Shown in pieces: positions 12,520 to 21,870 of a DNA stretch of 64,000 nt (the stretch's first letter is position 1; the number at the start of each line of letters is the position of its first letter). The notes under the pieces are model-generated. The model was not told where the DNA came from. It did no database searches and saw only the letters and a list, made by a program, of their open reading frames with translations. A program made the position numbers and the translations under genes. The stretch comes from Tuctoria greenei (lineage: Eukaryota > Streptophyta > Magnoliopsida > Poales > Poaceae): NCBI GenBank assembly GCA_036927565.1, contig JAYESD010000005.1, positions 94,900,301 through 94,964,300 of the forward strand, read 5' to 3'.

Positions 12520-12527
12520 TATATAAG
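12520..12527 (+). promoter_or_regulatory. Probable TATA box of the GRF-type gene
   Basis: TATATAAG lies 61 bases before the ATG at 12588. The distance allows a transcription start near 12550 and a leader of roughly 35-40 bases. Confidence 0.5.
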
Positions 12528-12587
12528 AGTGACTCCGCATCGTCACCACAATCCCATCATCACACTCATTCCATAAATCGTCTTACC

Positions 12588-13246
12588 ATGGACGGACCTT
12601 ACTCGCCACCAAACAACAAAGAGAGAGTCGACATCTCCCAAGGATTACAATCGCCAATGTTTCTATGCGGCACTGATTGTCGGTTTGTTAAAGATCTTAT
12701 GTTGGGGGACACTTATGGTTTGAGACTCTGGATGTGTAATAATTATGAGTATGATCCTCCTCATAGGACCGGTCCTTTTTTTCCCAATGGCAGACCTCAG
12801 GTAAAATACTTACAACCCCAATTTGTATCATTTTATATTTACATTTTCATTCTACTATATAATGACACATTTATAATCATGCAGTCTTCACCGCCTCCTT
12901 GCGAGTCCGTACAATACGTCGACCACAAACAAACAACTGAACGGATCGAGTACGTCTATAGCACGCATAAATCTGTTGTAAGGAACTTCCTCTATCAAAT
13001 AGAGTGGGACGAAAGAGTTGAGAGGGACAGGAGGGAGAGAGCTGAACGGGAAGAGCAGCGTCGCAAGCGTCAAGAAGAGCGTCGCCGAGAGCAAGAAGAG
13101 TATCTTCGCAAGAGTCAATAGGAGGAACGTATGGCACGACAGGAAGAGAGGTTGAGAGGGAGCGCATGTGTGAAAGAGCACGTCGCGCAAGGGAAGTCGG
13201 CCCGGAAGCATTCCGGAAGGGAAAATATCCCCGTTGCACTCAATAA
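12588..13246 (+). pseudogene. GRF-type zinc-finger-like protein gene, two exons, damaged at the 3' end
   Basis: The start is an ATG in a favourable context (ACCATGG). Exon 1 (12588-12800) encodes CGTDC and GLRLWMCNNYEYDPP. A canonical 84-base intron (12801-12884, GTAAAA to GCAG) is followed by exon 2, which begins SSPPPCESVQYVD. The spaced Cys residues and the (R)xWxC ... C-xxVQYVD pattern resemble plant GRF zinc fingers (C-CG ... RrFyxC ... CgfFxWxD). The C-terminal part is a long Arg/Glu-rich helix, probably a coiled coil. A TAG at 13119-13121 cuts it, and after about 30 more bases the Arg/Glu pattern continues in another frame to TAA at 13244. Substrate and role are unknown. The GRF assignment is by motif, not by search. 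Confidence 0.6.
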
Positions 13247-13890
13247 AATCTACATGAAATATGCTCGGTTTTAATTTCAACTAAGGTGTGTTAGGAGTAG
13301 GTTGGTGCATGTAGATTAGATATTATTTAGTGAATCATACACACACCATTCTATTATCATTTTTATTTTTCTATTCTTAAATATGTGTTATCTGTCTTAT
13401 GTACTGTAGTCATAGAGAGGCAGAGAACAAACACTTATTTCTGAACTTTGTAATGTATGCAATTGCCGAGTCTTTTAATGAAATGCATCTATTTGTCACT
13501 TTTGTATTATGTTCGTAATTCACATTTCAAAAGAACATAACAATTCATTCTACATATCAAAAGATTGTGCAACTCATTGCATGCAATCATAACAATGTAA
13601 ATTACCTTTACTTCCATAACAACATCTTCCAAATATGTTCTGAACTATTTTTAAATAACCGTCGAATTTTGAATACGGTAGAGGCAAAATTACTTAGTTT
13701 CAACTATGTGATCCTAGTGCGTTATTCAAATGCACATAACATTTCACTTTTTACACCAAATTTTAGATAAGTCATTTTTTCAAAATAATAACAAAGTGTA
13801 CTACATTTACTTCTATAAAAACATTTTCAAAAATTGTTTTTAACTATTTTTAAATTGATGACAAAACAGAAGAGATGAAGGGTATTCGGT
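13247..13890. other. AT-rich 3' flank of the GRF-type gene
   Basis: No gene is seen. The sequence is AT-rich with several AATAAA/AATGAA-like words after 13240 that could serve as polyadenylation signals. The words ATAACA and ATTTTTAAAT recur without forming a clear tandem array. Confidence 0.4.
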
Positions 13891-13894
13891 AACC

Positions 13895-14050
13895 AGGCAA
13901 GCCGTCCACACTTTGGACGGCAGGATGATACGGGGGCCTGCCATCCACCGCGTGGACGGCTCCTTATTGGTGTGGCTGTCACGTCATCCTGCCGTCCACA
14001 GAGTGGACGGCTACTTGGCCACGTCGACCTGCCATCCAAGGTGTGGACGA
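13895..14050. repeat. Right cluster of GTCCAC/GTGGAC palindromes
   Basis: Four units, for example CCGTCCACACTTTGGACGG and CCGTCCACAGAGTGGACGG, are about 40-50 bases apart and linked by GATGATACGG- and CACGTCATCCTG-like spacers. The core is the same as in the left cluster, but the spacing is wider and the spacers differ. Confidence 0.75.
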
Positions 14051-14144
14051 CGGGGATGCTAGTTTTGCAAAAAAAAAAAAAAACGGACGCTATTAATATT
14101 AAATAATAAATTAATAATGCTAAAAATAAAAAAATCATTACCCC

Positions 14145-14152
14145 CCGGCAAG
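14145..14152. repeat. 8-bp target site duplication CCGGCAAG, left copy
   Basis: CCGGCAAG precedes the hAT element at 14153 and recurs exactly at 14919-14926 after its end. An 8-bp duplication is the hallmark of hAT transposition. Confidence 0.9.
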
Positions 14153-14918
14153 CAGTGGCGGACCTACGGGGTATGCCGCATGGGCCACGGCATACCCCGC
14201 GGCTCAGTAAAATGCGGCGTGCGGATGCGAGTGTTGGATGGGCTGCGTTGGAGCACCTCACGGCACAGCTGACGAGCGGGAGGGCACCCATGTGCGTGCT
14301 CTCCGTGCGGAAGATCCGTGCGAGAAAGGGTGACTGGAGGGCGTGAGCTCTATTTGTCGGAAGCGCCATGGATGAGGTCTGAGCTGCTGCGAGCTCTGTT
14401 GTAGAGGCAGGGGCATGCGAATCTTTTTTATATCTATTAGGCTTAAGAAAAGAAGTGGCGCTATGTCATCCAGAACGCACACCATGCCACTTGGATCAAA
14501 ATCGGGATTCAATGTGCTGCAGCTGTTCACGCTTGGAGAGACATTGGACTCAGAAATGGATGAATATGATATTATTGAATACATTTATATCAATTACAAA
14601 ATGGTGGTTAAAGATCGCATAAGTAGTATTGTATACCTATCTTTCAGTATTCAAAATTATGTAATGATTTTTAGAATTTTTTACTGAATTAATTAATAAC
14701 TTTATCAAATTACATAATTTTTTTGAAGTACGAACATGACCGTGGTAATTTGTCTCAACTTATGTTATGACGTCTTGGGTCCGAGCCTATTTCTTTCAAG
14801 AAATAGTAGTAAGCTTTTCGAGATCTCACAAAGTGTGCAAGACTTCTGGCACTGGATAATTTCACATGTAAAAATTTTGTGTGGCATACCCTTTCTTAAA
14901 TTTCTAGGTCCGCAACTG
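14153..14918 (+). mobile_element. hAT-type element, copy A (766 bp, non-autonomous)
   Basis: Terminal inverted repeats are CAGTGGCGGACCTA and, inverted at the right end, CAGTTGCGGACCTA. An exact 8-bp target duplication flanks it. The CAGTGGCGGA end is typical of Tip100-like hAT elements. At 766 bp it cannot encode a full transposase. A 90-codon frame (14415-14687; MRIFFISIRLKKRSGAMSS start) may be a remnant of a transposase N-terminus and is almost unchanged in copy B. The element would need transposase from elsewhere. Confidence 0.9.
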
Positions 14919-14926
14919 CCGGCAAG

Positions 14927-15832
14927 CCCTCCATGGTGCCGGTGCCTTCCCTATCAACTGAATCCTTGCGATCGTGGTGCTCTCGGATCCATGTATGATT
15001 TGAAAAATCAACAAGGGCGTCTAATTTAGGTTGTAAGGATTTTTTATCATTGGTGGTCTTTGTAGCTTGTGACTTAAATTTATCAGACGTCAAGGAGAGA
15101 AGTTGTAGGAATCTTTCTATACTAGTGTCGGTGTTATGGGAAAGCGGATTCTCATTTTTCATCGCTGATAAGGTTGTCATGGCCATGAAGAATACCCAAC
15201 TCACATGGGTAGGTTGGGGACATTCATGACCCGATGTACCCACTTTACTCACCATTGGTCGGGACTCAACTTGGAGGGGGACTTGGCCCTTCTATCGACC
15301 AACGCAGGTCGGGTGTTTGATACCCTGATATGGCATTGCCTCCGACCTGGTCAGGTTGAGAACAACCTAACACAAGAGGCTTCCGACTCCATTGACTAGC
15401 GGTAGGACAAAAGTGATAGGAGAGTAAAGGTGACATTCAACGTACACTCAAGTGAGTGGCGAACATGACGAGATGGTAAAAATTCATGTCTACGGTGCCA
15501 CATGCGTGTGTAGGTGGTGATACAGACTGCGGACGCCAGGTGACCCACCGCAAAGGGTCAAATCATAGGGCCCGCCTTGACCAACGTCATCCTAAAGAAT
15601 GAGATTTGGACGGGATCCTTCTTGAGTAAGATAATATGGCTCTGTGCAGACAAGACAGCTGGCGCATGACATTCAAGAGCAGGCAAGCCAACTGCCACAC
15701 TGAAGTCCTCGGCCTCTTCCGACCCACCGTGTGAGAGCTCCCGTGGGCAATAAAAGGTCCTGTATCATTATAATCCATACACCAATCTCTTGGTTCAATC
15801 CTCACACAAGCACGACGTAAGGCTAGGTGATC
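14927..15832. other. Sequence hosting the LINE and hAT copy A; possibly part of an LTR
   Basis: A minus-strand frame at 14896-15255 has protein-like composition (MKNENPLSHNTDTSIERFLQ) but no domain I recognise, and its C-terminal end overlaps the hAT end, so only the part above 14927 could be real. The stretch before the LINE contains AATAAAAGG at 15750-15758, about 80 bases before the insertion point. That is compatible with an LTR promoter, but no partner LTR was found. Confidence 0.35.
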
Positions 15833-15847
15833 AAAACGTGGGTAAAT
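15833..15847. repeat. 15-bp target site duplication of the LINE, left copy
   Basis: AAAACGTGGGTAAAT matches AAAACATGGGTAAAT at 30962-30976 in 14 of 15 bases. The second copy directly follows the poly(A) tail. This pairing defines one LINE insertion across 15 kb. Confidence 0.8.
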
Positions 15848-16696
15848 GCAACGGAGAAAGCAGAGAGTTGAGTGGAATGTTGGTAACTCTATCCTGCTTC
15901 CGCACCGGCGACAGCTACTCCAGCCTCGCCGGCCACTCTTAGCGCCGGCGGCCACTCCGGCTCCGGCGGCCAGCCTCCTCCACGCACTGGCGACTTCGTC
16001 CCTGGTTCTGGTCTCCTCCCCCGCCAAGATGGTGTGGCTTGAGGCCGCGGTAGGGGATGGGAGCGATGACACCGCCGCTATCCGCTCGCCGGCCTCCCCC
16101 CCGCCCCTCCCCGCTGTTCACTCCCCCGGCGATGCTGTCGTCTGCTAGCCGGCCACCCCCGCTGGAGGAAAGCTCCTCCATCACCCCTTTCTCCGCGCTC
16201 CTGACGCCGACTTCATCAAAGCCACGTGGAGAATGTTCTGCTCGTAGTTCGGGGTCTGATACTGACCCCGCTCTCTCGCTCGTACCCGTCCTGCTGGGTG
16301 GAGCCTACGACTCAGAAGGCTCTGCTTCCCCCATGCGCATCAGGTTGTCCGAGCCTGCCCACCGCCGTTCGCCGTCCTTGCTGAACCCGGTCATGGCGGC
16401 CATGCCCTTGGCGTCTGCCGACCTTGGCATGGGTGCCTCTAACCTCGCGTTGCTGCAGCGCTCCTCGCCAGGCCTTTGCGAGACCGTCCCGACGAAGACA
16501 TCGCTTGTGCTCGCCACCCAGTTCCCCGGGGCTGCTCCCTCGTCGCCGGCCGGACCTGACTCCGCTTCTCCGGCGGTCCAGTCTCTAGTGGGTCCCGGTG
16601 TGCTGCCGGAAAGGGACCCACCTCAAAGGACTGAAATTTCAAAGCCTCGCCTCTCTCGGTCCGGTGGGCCATCCACCGCTGCCTCGTGCCAGCTGC

Positions 16697-16704
16697 CGTC
16701 CGAC
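16697..16704. repeat. 8-bp target site duplication of hAT copy B, left copy
   Basis: CGTCCGAC precedes the element and CGTTCGAC follows it at 17474-17481, a 7 of 8 match. Confidence 0.8.
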
Positions 16705-17473
16705 CAGTGGCGGACCTACGGGGTATGCCGGATGGGCCACGGCATACCCGCGGCTCAGCAAAATGCGGCGTGCGGATGCGAGTGTTGGATGAGCTGTGTT
16801 GGAGCACGATCTCACGGCACAGCTGACGAGCGGGAGGGCACCCATGTGCGTGCTCTCCGCGCGGAAGATCCGTGCGGGAAAGGGTGGCTGGAGGGCGTGA
16901 GCTCTATTTATCGGAAGCGCTATGGATGAGGTCTGAGCTGCCGCGAGCTCTGTTGTAGAGGCAGGGGCATGCGAATCTTTTTTATATCTATTAGGCTTAA
17001 GAAAAGAAGTGGCGCTATGTCATCCAGAACGCACACCATGCCACTTGGATCAAAATCGGGATTCAATGTGCTGCAGCTGTTTACGCTTGGAGAGACATTG
17101 GACTCAGAAATGGATGAATATGATATTATTGAATACATTTATATCAATTACAAAATGGTGGTTAAAGATCGCATAAGTAGTATTGTATACCTATCTTTCA
17201 GTATTCAAAATTATTTAATGATTTTTAGAATTTTTTATTGAATTAATTAATAACTTTATCAAATTACATAATTTTTTTTGAAGTACGAACATGGTCGTGG
17301 TAATTTGTCTCTACTTATGTTATGACGTCTTGGGTCCGAGCCTATTTTTTTCAAGAAATAGTAGTATGCTTTTCCAGATCTCACATAGTGCGCAAGACTT
17401 CTGGCACTGGATAATTTCACATGTAAAAATTTTGTGTGGCATACCCTTTCTTAAATTTCTAGGTCCGCAACCG
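16705..17473 (+). mobile_element. hAT-type element, copy B (769 bp), inserted in LINE ORF1
   Basis: It is nearly identical to copy A along its whole length and in the same orientation. The left end is CAGTGGCGGACCTA; the right end is CGGTTGCGGACCTA when inverted, one base off copy A. The 90-codon frame is open again at 16969-17241 and differs from that in copy A at a single residue (Val to Leu). Copy A lies 1.8 kb away, outside the LINE. Confidence 0.88.
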
Positions 17474-20429
17474 CGTTCGACTCGTCACATCAGCAGCCTC
17501 CTCAGGCGGCTTTGCCGGCTTTATGTCCAGCTGTTTTGCTGAGCCTTCTGGCACTCAGTATAGGTTACTACGTGCTGCGCCGAAAGCCTCTAGAGTCAAA
17601 TCTAAAGTGTGGATTGCTACCTCCTCAGCGCCGAAGGACGTGGGCCTGCATGACTCTAACCTGTCGTCGGAATGGATATGGGTTGTTCCCAAGGCTGAGA
17701 AGCGATTGGCCCGACACAGCAGTGCCAAGTCAAAGCGGGAAGTCGATTTGGCGGGATTTTCACCAGAGCGACCTGGCAAGCAAAGATCTTCTGGGGATGC
17801 TAGCACCTTCCATAGCGTCTTCCGGGGGCGTGTTTCCGATGCTTAGCGACCGATCACCGCGTGGCGTTCTGCCGAGGCCCACGCCGCTGTCTCTCGTGTG
17901 GCGGGTACGGCCACTTCGCAAAGCGCTGTCGAAATGCTTTAAAGAAAGCCTCGCCCCGTGGCAAGCCAGACATCCACTCTAGACCCACTTTCCCTCAATT
18001 GCCTCTACGCCTCTCGTCTAGACCTTCCTCTTACGCTGCAGCCGTCAAGGGCTCTTCCACCTCCTCTATGGCTGGCCCCGTAGCCCACATCCCCGGTTTC
18101 ACCACCTGCCGGCCAAGCGTTGGCTTCGCTGCAGTGGTACCTGGACCTGCCATGATGGTCGACTGCAACAACCTCAAGGCCACCGCCGTGCTGCTCTGCT
18201 GCGTGGATCACGTTTCAAGGGCTAGCTCGTCGGAACTGGTGGGGGCTATCACGGCCCAACTTGGCATCCCTGGTCACTGCTTCGTAGTGGCACGCCACTA
18301 CCCGAAGGACTTTCTTGTTCGCTTCGACCAAGGGGAGCTGCAGCATGCGGCGGTGCTCAAGGGCCACATCTTCGTCGATGGTGATCGCTATGTCATCATA
18401 CCCTGGAGGGTTTGGTCTGCTCCGACTAGCTAGCGCTTCCACGTGAAGATCTGCGTCGAGTACCTGCCTCTTCACGCCTTGTCGAAGGACGGCCTCAAGC
18501 AGGTTTTCGGTGATCTTTGTATCCTTGACTGGTATGATGCCAGGTCGGATGCTAGGGAAAACATCGAGTTGTGCGTGTTTTGGGCTTGGATGGAAGATCC
18601 AAGCAGACTGCCTTGCACCAAGACTGTTACCTTCTTCCCGCCTCGAGCAACTCATCAGCTGACCGTTCCCTTCTCAGAGATGCCGCCGGAAGGTATCAAG
18701 GCCGAGATGGTCGTTTACATTGCAGAAATCCACGACTGGTCTGACGATCCATCCCGGCCTCGCATCCAGAAGCTTGACTGGATGAGGGGCGTCCCTGATG
18801 ACCTGGTTCTGCACCCCCGACCACGACCCTCAGAAGGGTGCCACTCTCTTAAACCCCATGGCTCGGAGGACAGGTATGATGATGACCGCGACGGTCGCTC
18901 CTCTCGCTCCGACTAGGTCTCCTCCTTCCGTTCTGGTCTGCAGATCGGGGGCAAGGCTCCTGCAGCCTCTTCCTATTCGTGTCGGTCCACCGGGGGATAC
19001 TCCGGCGGGCGGCACAGGGATGCTGGTGGCCAGGGAGGCCAGGGAGACGCAAACGGCCGCCAAGGGAGGGCGGTCACTCTGTCTCCAGTGCGCCTCTGTT
19101 GCCGTGAGCCACGGCGGCGGGGACGATGAAGGATGGGAGCGGCGCTGTTCCAAGTCGCCGGCTCTGAGGGGCCTTCGTAACGCGACTTCTGACCGCACCT
19201 GTAAGGCAACGCTGCAGTGCACCAGACCTTTGGTCTTGGTGCAGCTGCTGCAGCCTCCGGGGTCCCCATCAAAGGCACCTCAGCCAACACTAGAGCAACA
19301 AGTCAAATTGGGTGCTGTTGATCCTATTGCAGCCTCTCTTGCTACAAGCGAGTCCCCAGAGGTACGCCAAACCCGCCTGCCCTACCTCGGAAGGGGACTT
19401 TGACCCCATGCTGCTGGAATCGACCACAGCCGCCCTGGGGGTACTGGTGTCTCCGCCTCCTACATCACCCCCAGACCTGCCAACCTTGTTGCTGCCGGAT
19501 TCAACGCCGTCCTCGGCTGCCGTCGTGGAACAGATGGTTCCGCAAGGTACCTCAGTGGTGCCTCCACAACTTTCTGCAGAAGACGTATCAGCTCCAGACC
19601 AGTCAGACCAAGGCACCATGCCTCGTTCAGGCCAGTTGCCGACGGACCTAGTCAGGACAACGGCAAGCCCGCCAAACCATCCTGCGCAAGGGGGCAACGA
19701 CCCGCTCGCCTCTGGGGAGCTGGACCAGCAAGGCCCTGATAAAATCCAATAGTTCAAGGCGCGTGTGTTCAAACGCCTTCCGCCCGCCATTCTCAAGACT
19801 CCATCGACTCCGGCTACACAACAACTGCCGCGCTCCCGTCCTGTCTCCCTTGAGCCACCGCGACGCAGAAGGCGTCTGGAAAACCTCAACAACATCATTC
19901 TGGTCTCCCAGCGCGCCACCCTCCGCCTCATCCGCGAGCTGGACCTGCTGGGGTCAGATGAGCCGATCAGCGACGCCGCCCTGCGCAAGTACAAGCAGAT
20001 GTATCAGCAACCTCTTTCTGCTGTGGCGATGGCCGCTATGAGGCACCTCACAGGCATTGCTCACACCAGCTCTGTTTCGGCCATTGCTGCCCTCGAGGAC
20101 GGCGAGCAAGCAGCCCTGCTCGCCTTGGCCTGATGGCGCATGCCTTTAGCGGGTTGTTAACGCGTCAGCCATGTTACAACCTCGTGCATTAAGCCTACCG
20201 GCAGAGTTTCGCCGGCTATCGTCATCTTACTGTTACTGGTTTTAGTGGCCCTGCCAGGGAGGATCTATCTTGGGGCTATTGGTGGTTATCCTCCTAAATT
20301 AGTGTATGCTGGTTGGTGTATTAGGATCGTCGTCTCCCACATCCTCTCTATCATGTGTGCTTGTGCAACTCCTATGATGTTTGCTGTTGTTAAGCTTCAG
20401 CCAAATAATCAGAAGCGAGTTGTTGTGTT

Positions 20430-21388
20430 ATGTTTTCCTCCATGAGTACTCATGTCTCAATCCTTAGCTGGAATGTTAGAGGCTTAAACACTCCAGCCAG
20501 GCGTGAAGTGATCAATGAAGTGATACGTGTTGTCCAACCTCTGATTGTCTGTCTAACTAAGGTGCAACACCTGGATGCACGCACCGTGATGGAGTCCTTA
20601 GGGCCGCAACTATCAAGTTTCTACCACCTGCCTGTCAATGGTACTCAAGGCAGCATCCTGATGGCCTGGAACCCGGACTTACTCACAGCTTCACCACCAG
20701 TGATGTCCCAATACTCTCTGACAGCAACTTTCAGACAACGCACTACCAACCTCTCTTCTCAGATTTCAACAGTCTATGGTCCAACATCAGAACCTGAGAA
20801 GTTACAGTTTCTTCAGGAGGTGCAGGCATTGAAACCGGCCCAACAAATGCCTTGGATATGCATTGGTGATTTTAACTTGATCTATGAAGCTCGGGACAAA
20901 AATAATCTAAACCTCAATAGACGTCTTATGGGGGCATTCAGGAAGATGCTTGATACTGCAGAACTCATTGAAATACCACTACAAAACCGACAATTCACAT
21001 GGAGCAATGAACGCTCCAACCCAACAATGGTCCGACTTGACAGAGCTTTCTGCACAAAAGAATGGAATTTGGTGCACTATGATCTTGGCCTGGTTGCTCT
21101 ATCTTCCTCTATCTCCGACCACTATCCCATCCTCCTATCACCCCTCCAAAGGCCAAGAAAGGAACGCAAGTTTAAATTTGAAAACTTCTGGACTCGCTTG
21201 CCTGGTTTTCTAGATGAAGTAAAGATGGCATGGGAAAGATTAGTCCCTGGGCACTCCCCCATGAATAGGTTGAATATAAATTGCAGAACTCCGCACAAGC
21301 CCTGCGGAAATGGAGCAACAACCTGGTTGGGCACGCTAGGCTGCAACTCCACTTGGCAAACGAGATCATCAGGCAATTAGAGATCGCG
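20430..21388 (+). pseudogene. LINE ORF2, 5' part: APE-type endonuclease
   Basis: This is the N-terminal endonuclease that nicks target DNA for LINE insertion. LSWNVRGLNT (motif with the first Asn) is followed by VCLTKVQHLDA, where the family usually has a Q-E-T-K motif; here the catalytic Glu is not present. IGDFNLIY (Asp and Asn) and SDHYPILL (Asp-His) are intact. A single-base frameshift near 21283 moves the frame before the copia-type insertion at 21394. The protein sequence continues after the insertion at 28283. The first ATG at 20430 gives a short leader before the conserved motif. Confidence 0.85.
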
Positions 21389-21393
21389 CAGGA
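21389..21393. repeat. 5-bp target site duplication CAGGA, left copy
   Basis: CAGGA lies before the LTR start at 21394 and again at 28278-28282 after the LTR end at 28277. The match is exact. Confidence 0.92.
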
Positions 21394-21858
21394 TGTTGAT
21401 TTTGATAGTGCCTAGCAGCTAGATCTACCGGGATACATGGAAGCTCAAGACAAATCATGTAATGGACAATAGATCTTAGGAACATAAGTAAAGGGAAAGT
21501 TTTGGCGCACTTTTGTTGTGTGTACCTCATTATAGAGAAGGCCGACGATGCGGGAGGCCTGCATGTTGTGGTCCTGCAGGGCAGTGGAGGCGGAGTCGAG
21601 GTCGTCGGTCTTGGTTGACCAGTGACGAGGCCGCAGGTGCTGGGGGCCTTCCCCTCACTCCCGTGCCTTAACATATCAGTTCTCAGGTGGTTAGGATTAA
21701 CTCTGTTAGGTTATTAACCCCTTAATCCCCTTATTTATATGTTACACGGTGTGAGAGGGGGACCACAACCAGTACGTGGTTGGACGCTCCCGATCAGGGC
21801 GCTACGTGCGGGAGGAACAGGTCAAGATGACCGATTCTAACGGAGATCAACTCCAACA
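21394..21858 (-). repeat. 3' LTR of the copia-type element (left side)
   Basis: It is collinear with 27813-28277. The adjacent TTCTCCCCCTTGATCTCC, read on the minus strand, is the polypurine tract GGGGGAGAA expected beside the 3' LTR. Confidence 0.9.
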
Positions 21859-21870
21859 TTCTCCCCCTTG
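21859..21870 (-). promoter_or_regulatory. Polypurine tract of the copia-type element
   Basis: On the minus strand the bases read AAGGGGGAGAA directly before the LTR start. This is the common grass copia polypurine pattern. Confidence 0.85.

Larger units (their letters stand above)
12386..14060 (+). mobile_element. Candidate DNA transposon with palindromic terminal clusters and a GRF-type gene
   Basis: A single gene lies between two clusters of short imperfect palindromes of the form GTCCAC-N-GTGGAC (12388-12514 and 13895-14050). The outer edges look like diverged inverted repeats: a T-run then CCAGCCGTCCACA on the left, and on the complementary strand of the right end a T-run then CCCCGTCGTCCACA. 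I could not identify a target duplication or exact ends. No transposase is present, so if mobile it is non-autonomous. It could instead be a host-like gene copied between satellite-like repeats. Confidence 0.4.
16057..20133 (+). pseudogene. LINE ORF1 (nucleic-acid binding protein), split and mutated
   Basis: The protein runs from an ATG at 16057 (Pro/Ser-rich N-terminus), is interrupted by the hAT copy at 16705-17473, and resumes at about 17482. Two CCHC knuckles are visible, C-F-R-C-(4)-H-(4)-C and CLSCGGYGHFAKRC, near 17835-17935, with a frameshift just before the first. The region after them (18190-18620) resembles the RNA-binding fold found in plant LINE ORF1 (LVRFDQGEL, IIPWRVW, VKICVEYLPLHA, FWAWMEDPS). 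A TAG at 18431 interrupts it. Beyond 18916 the frame changes several times. The last open part, 19765-20133, has a basic RRRRRLENL segment and an Ala-rich end. ORF1 proteins coat LINE RNA; this one cannot be made whole. Confidence 0.75.

Noticed and set aside
12399..12587. Upstream extension of the GRF-type frame
   Set aside because: It translates the palindrome cluster and passes through the TATA box. The ATG at 12588 has a good context and begins the conserved part.
16439..16807. Minus-strand frames opposite LINE ORF1 and across hAT copy B
   Set aside because: They cross the hAT border or mirror the GC-rich ORF1 and have no domain of their own.
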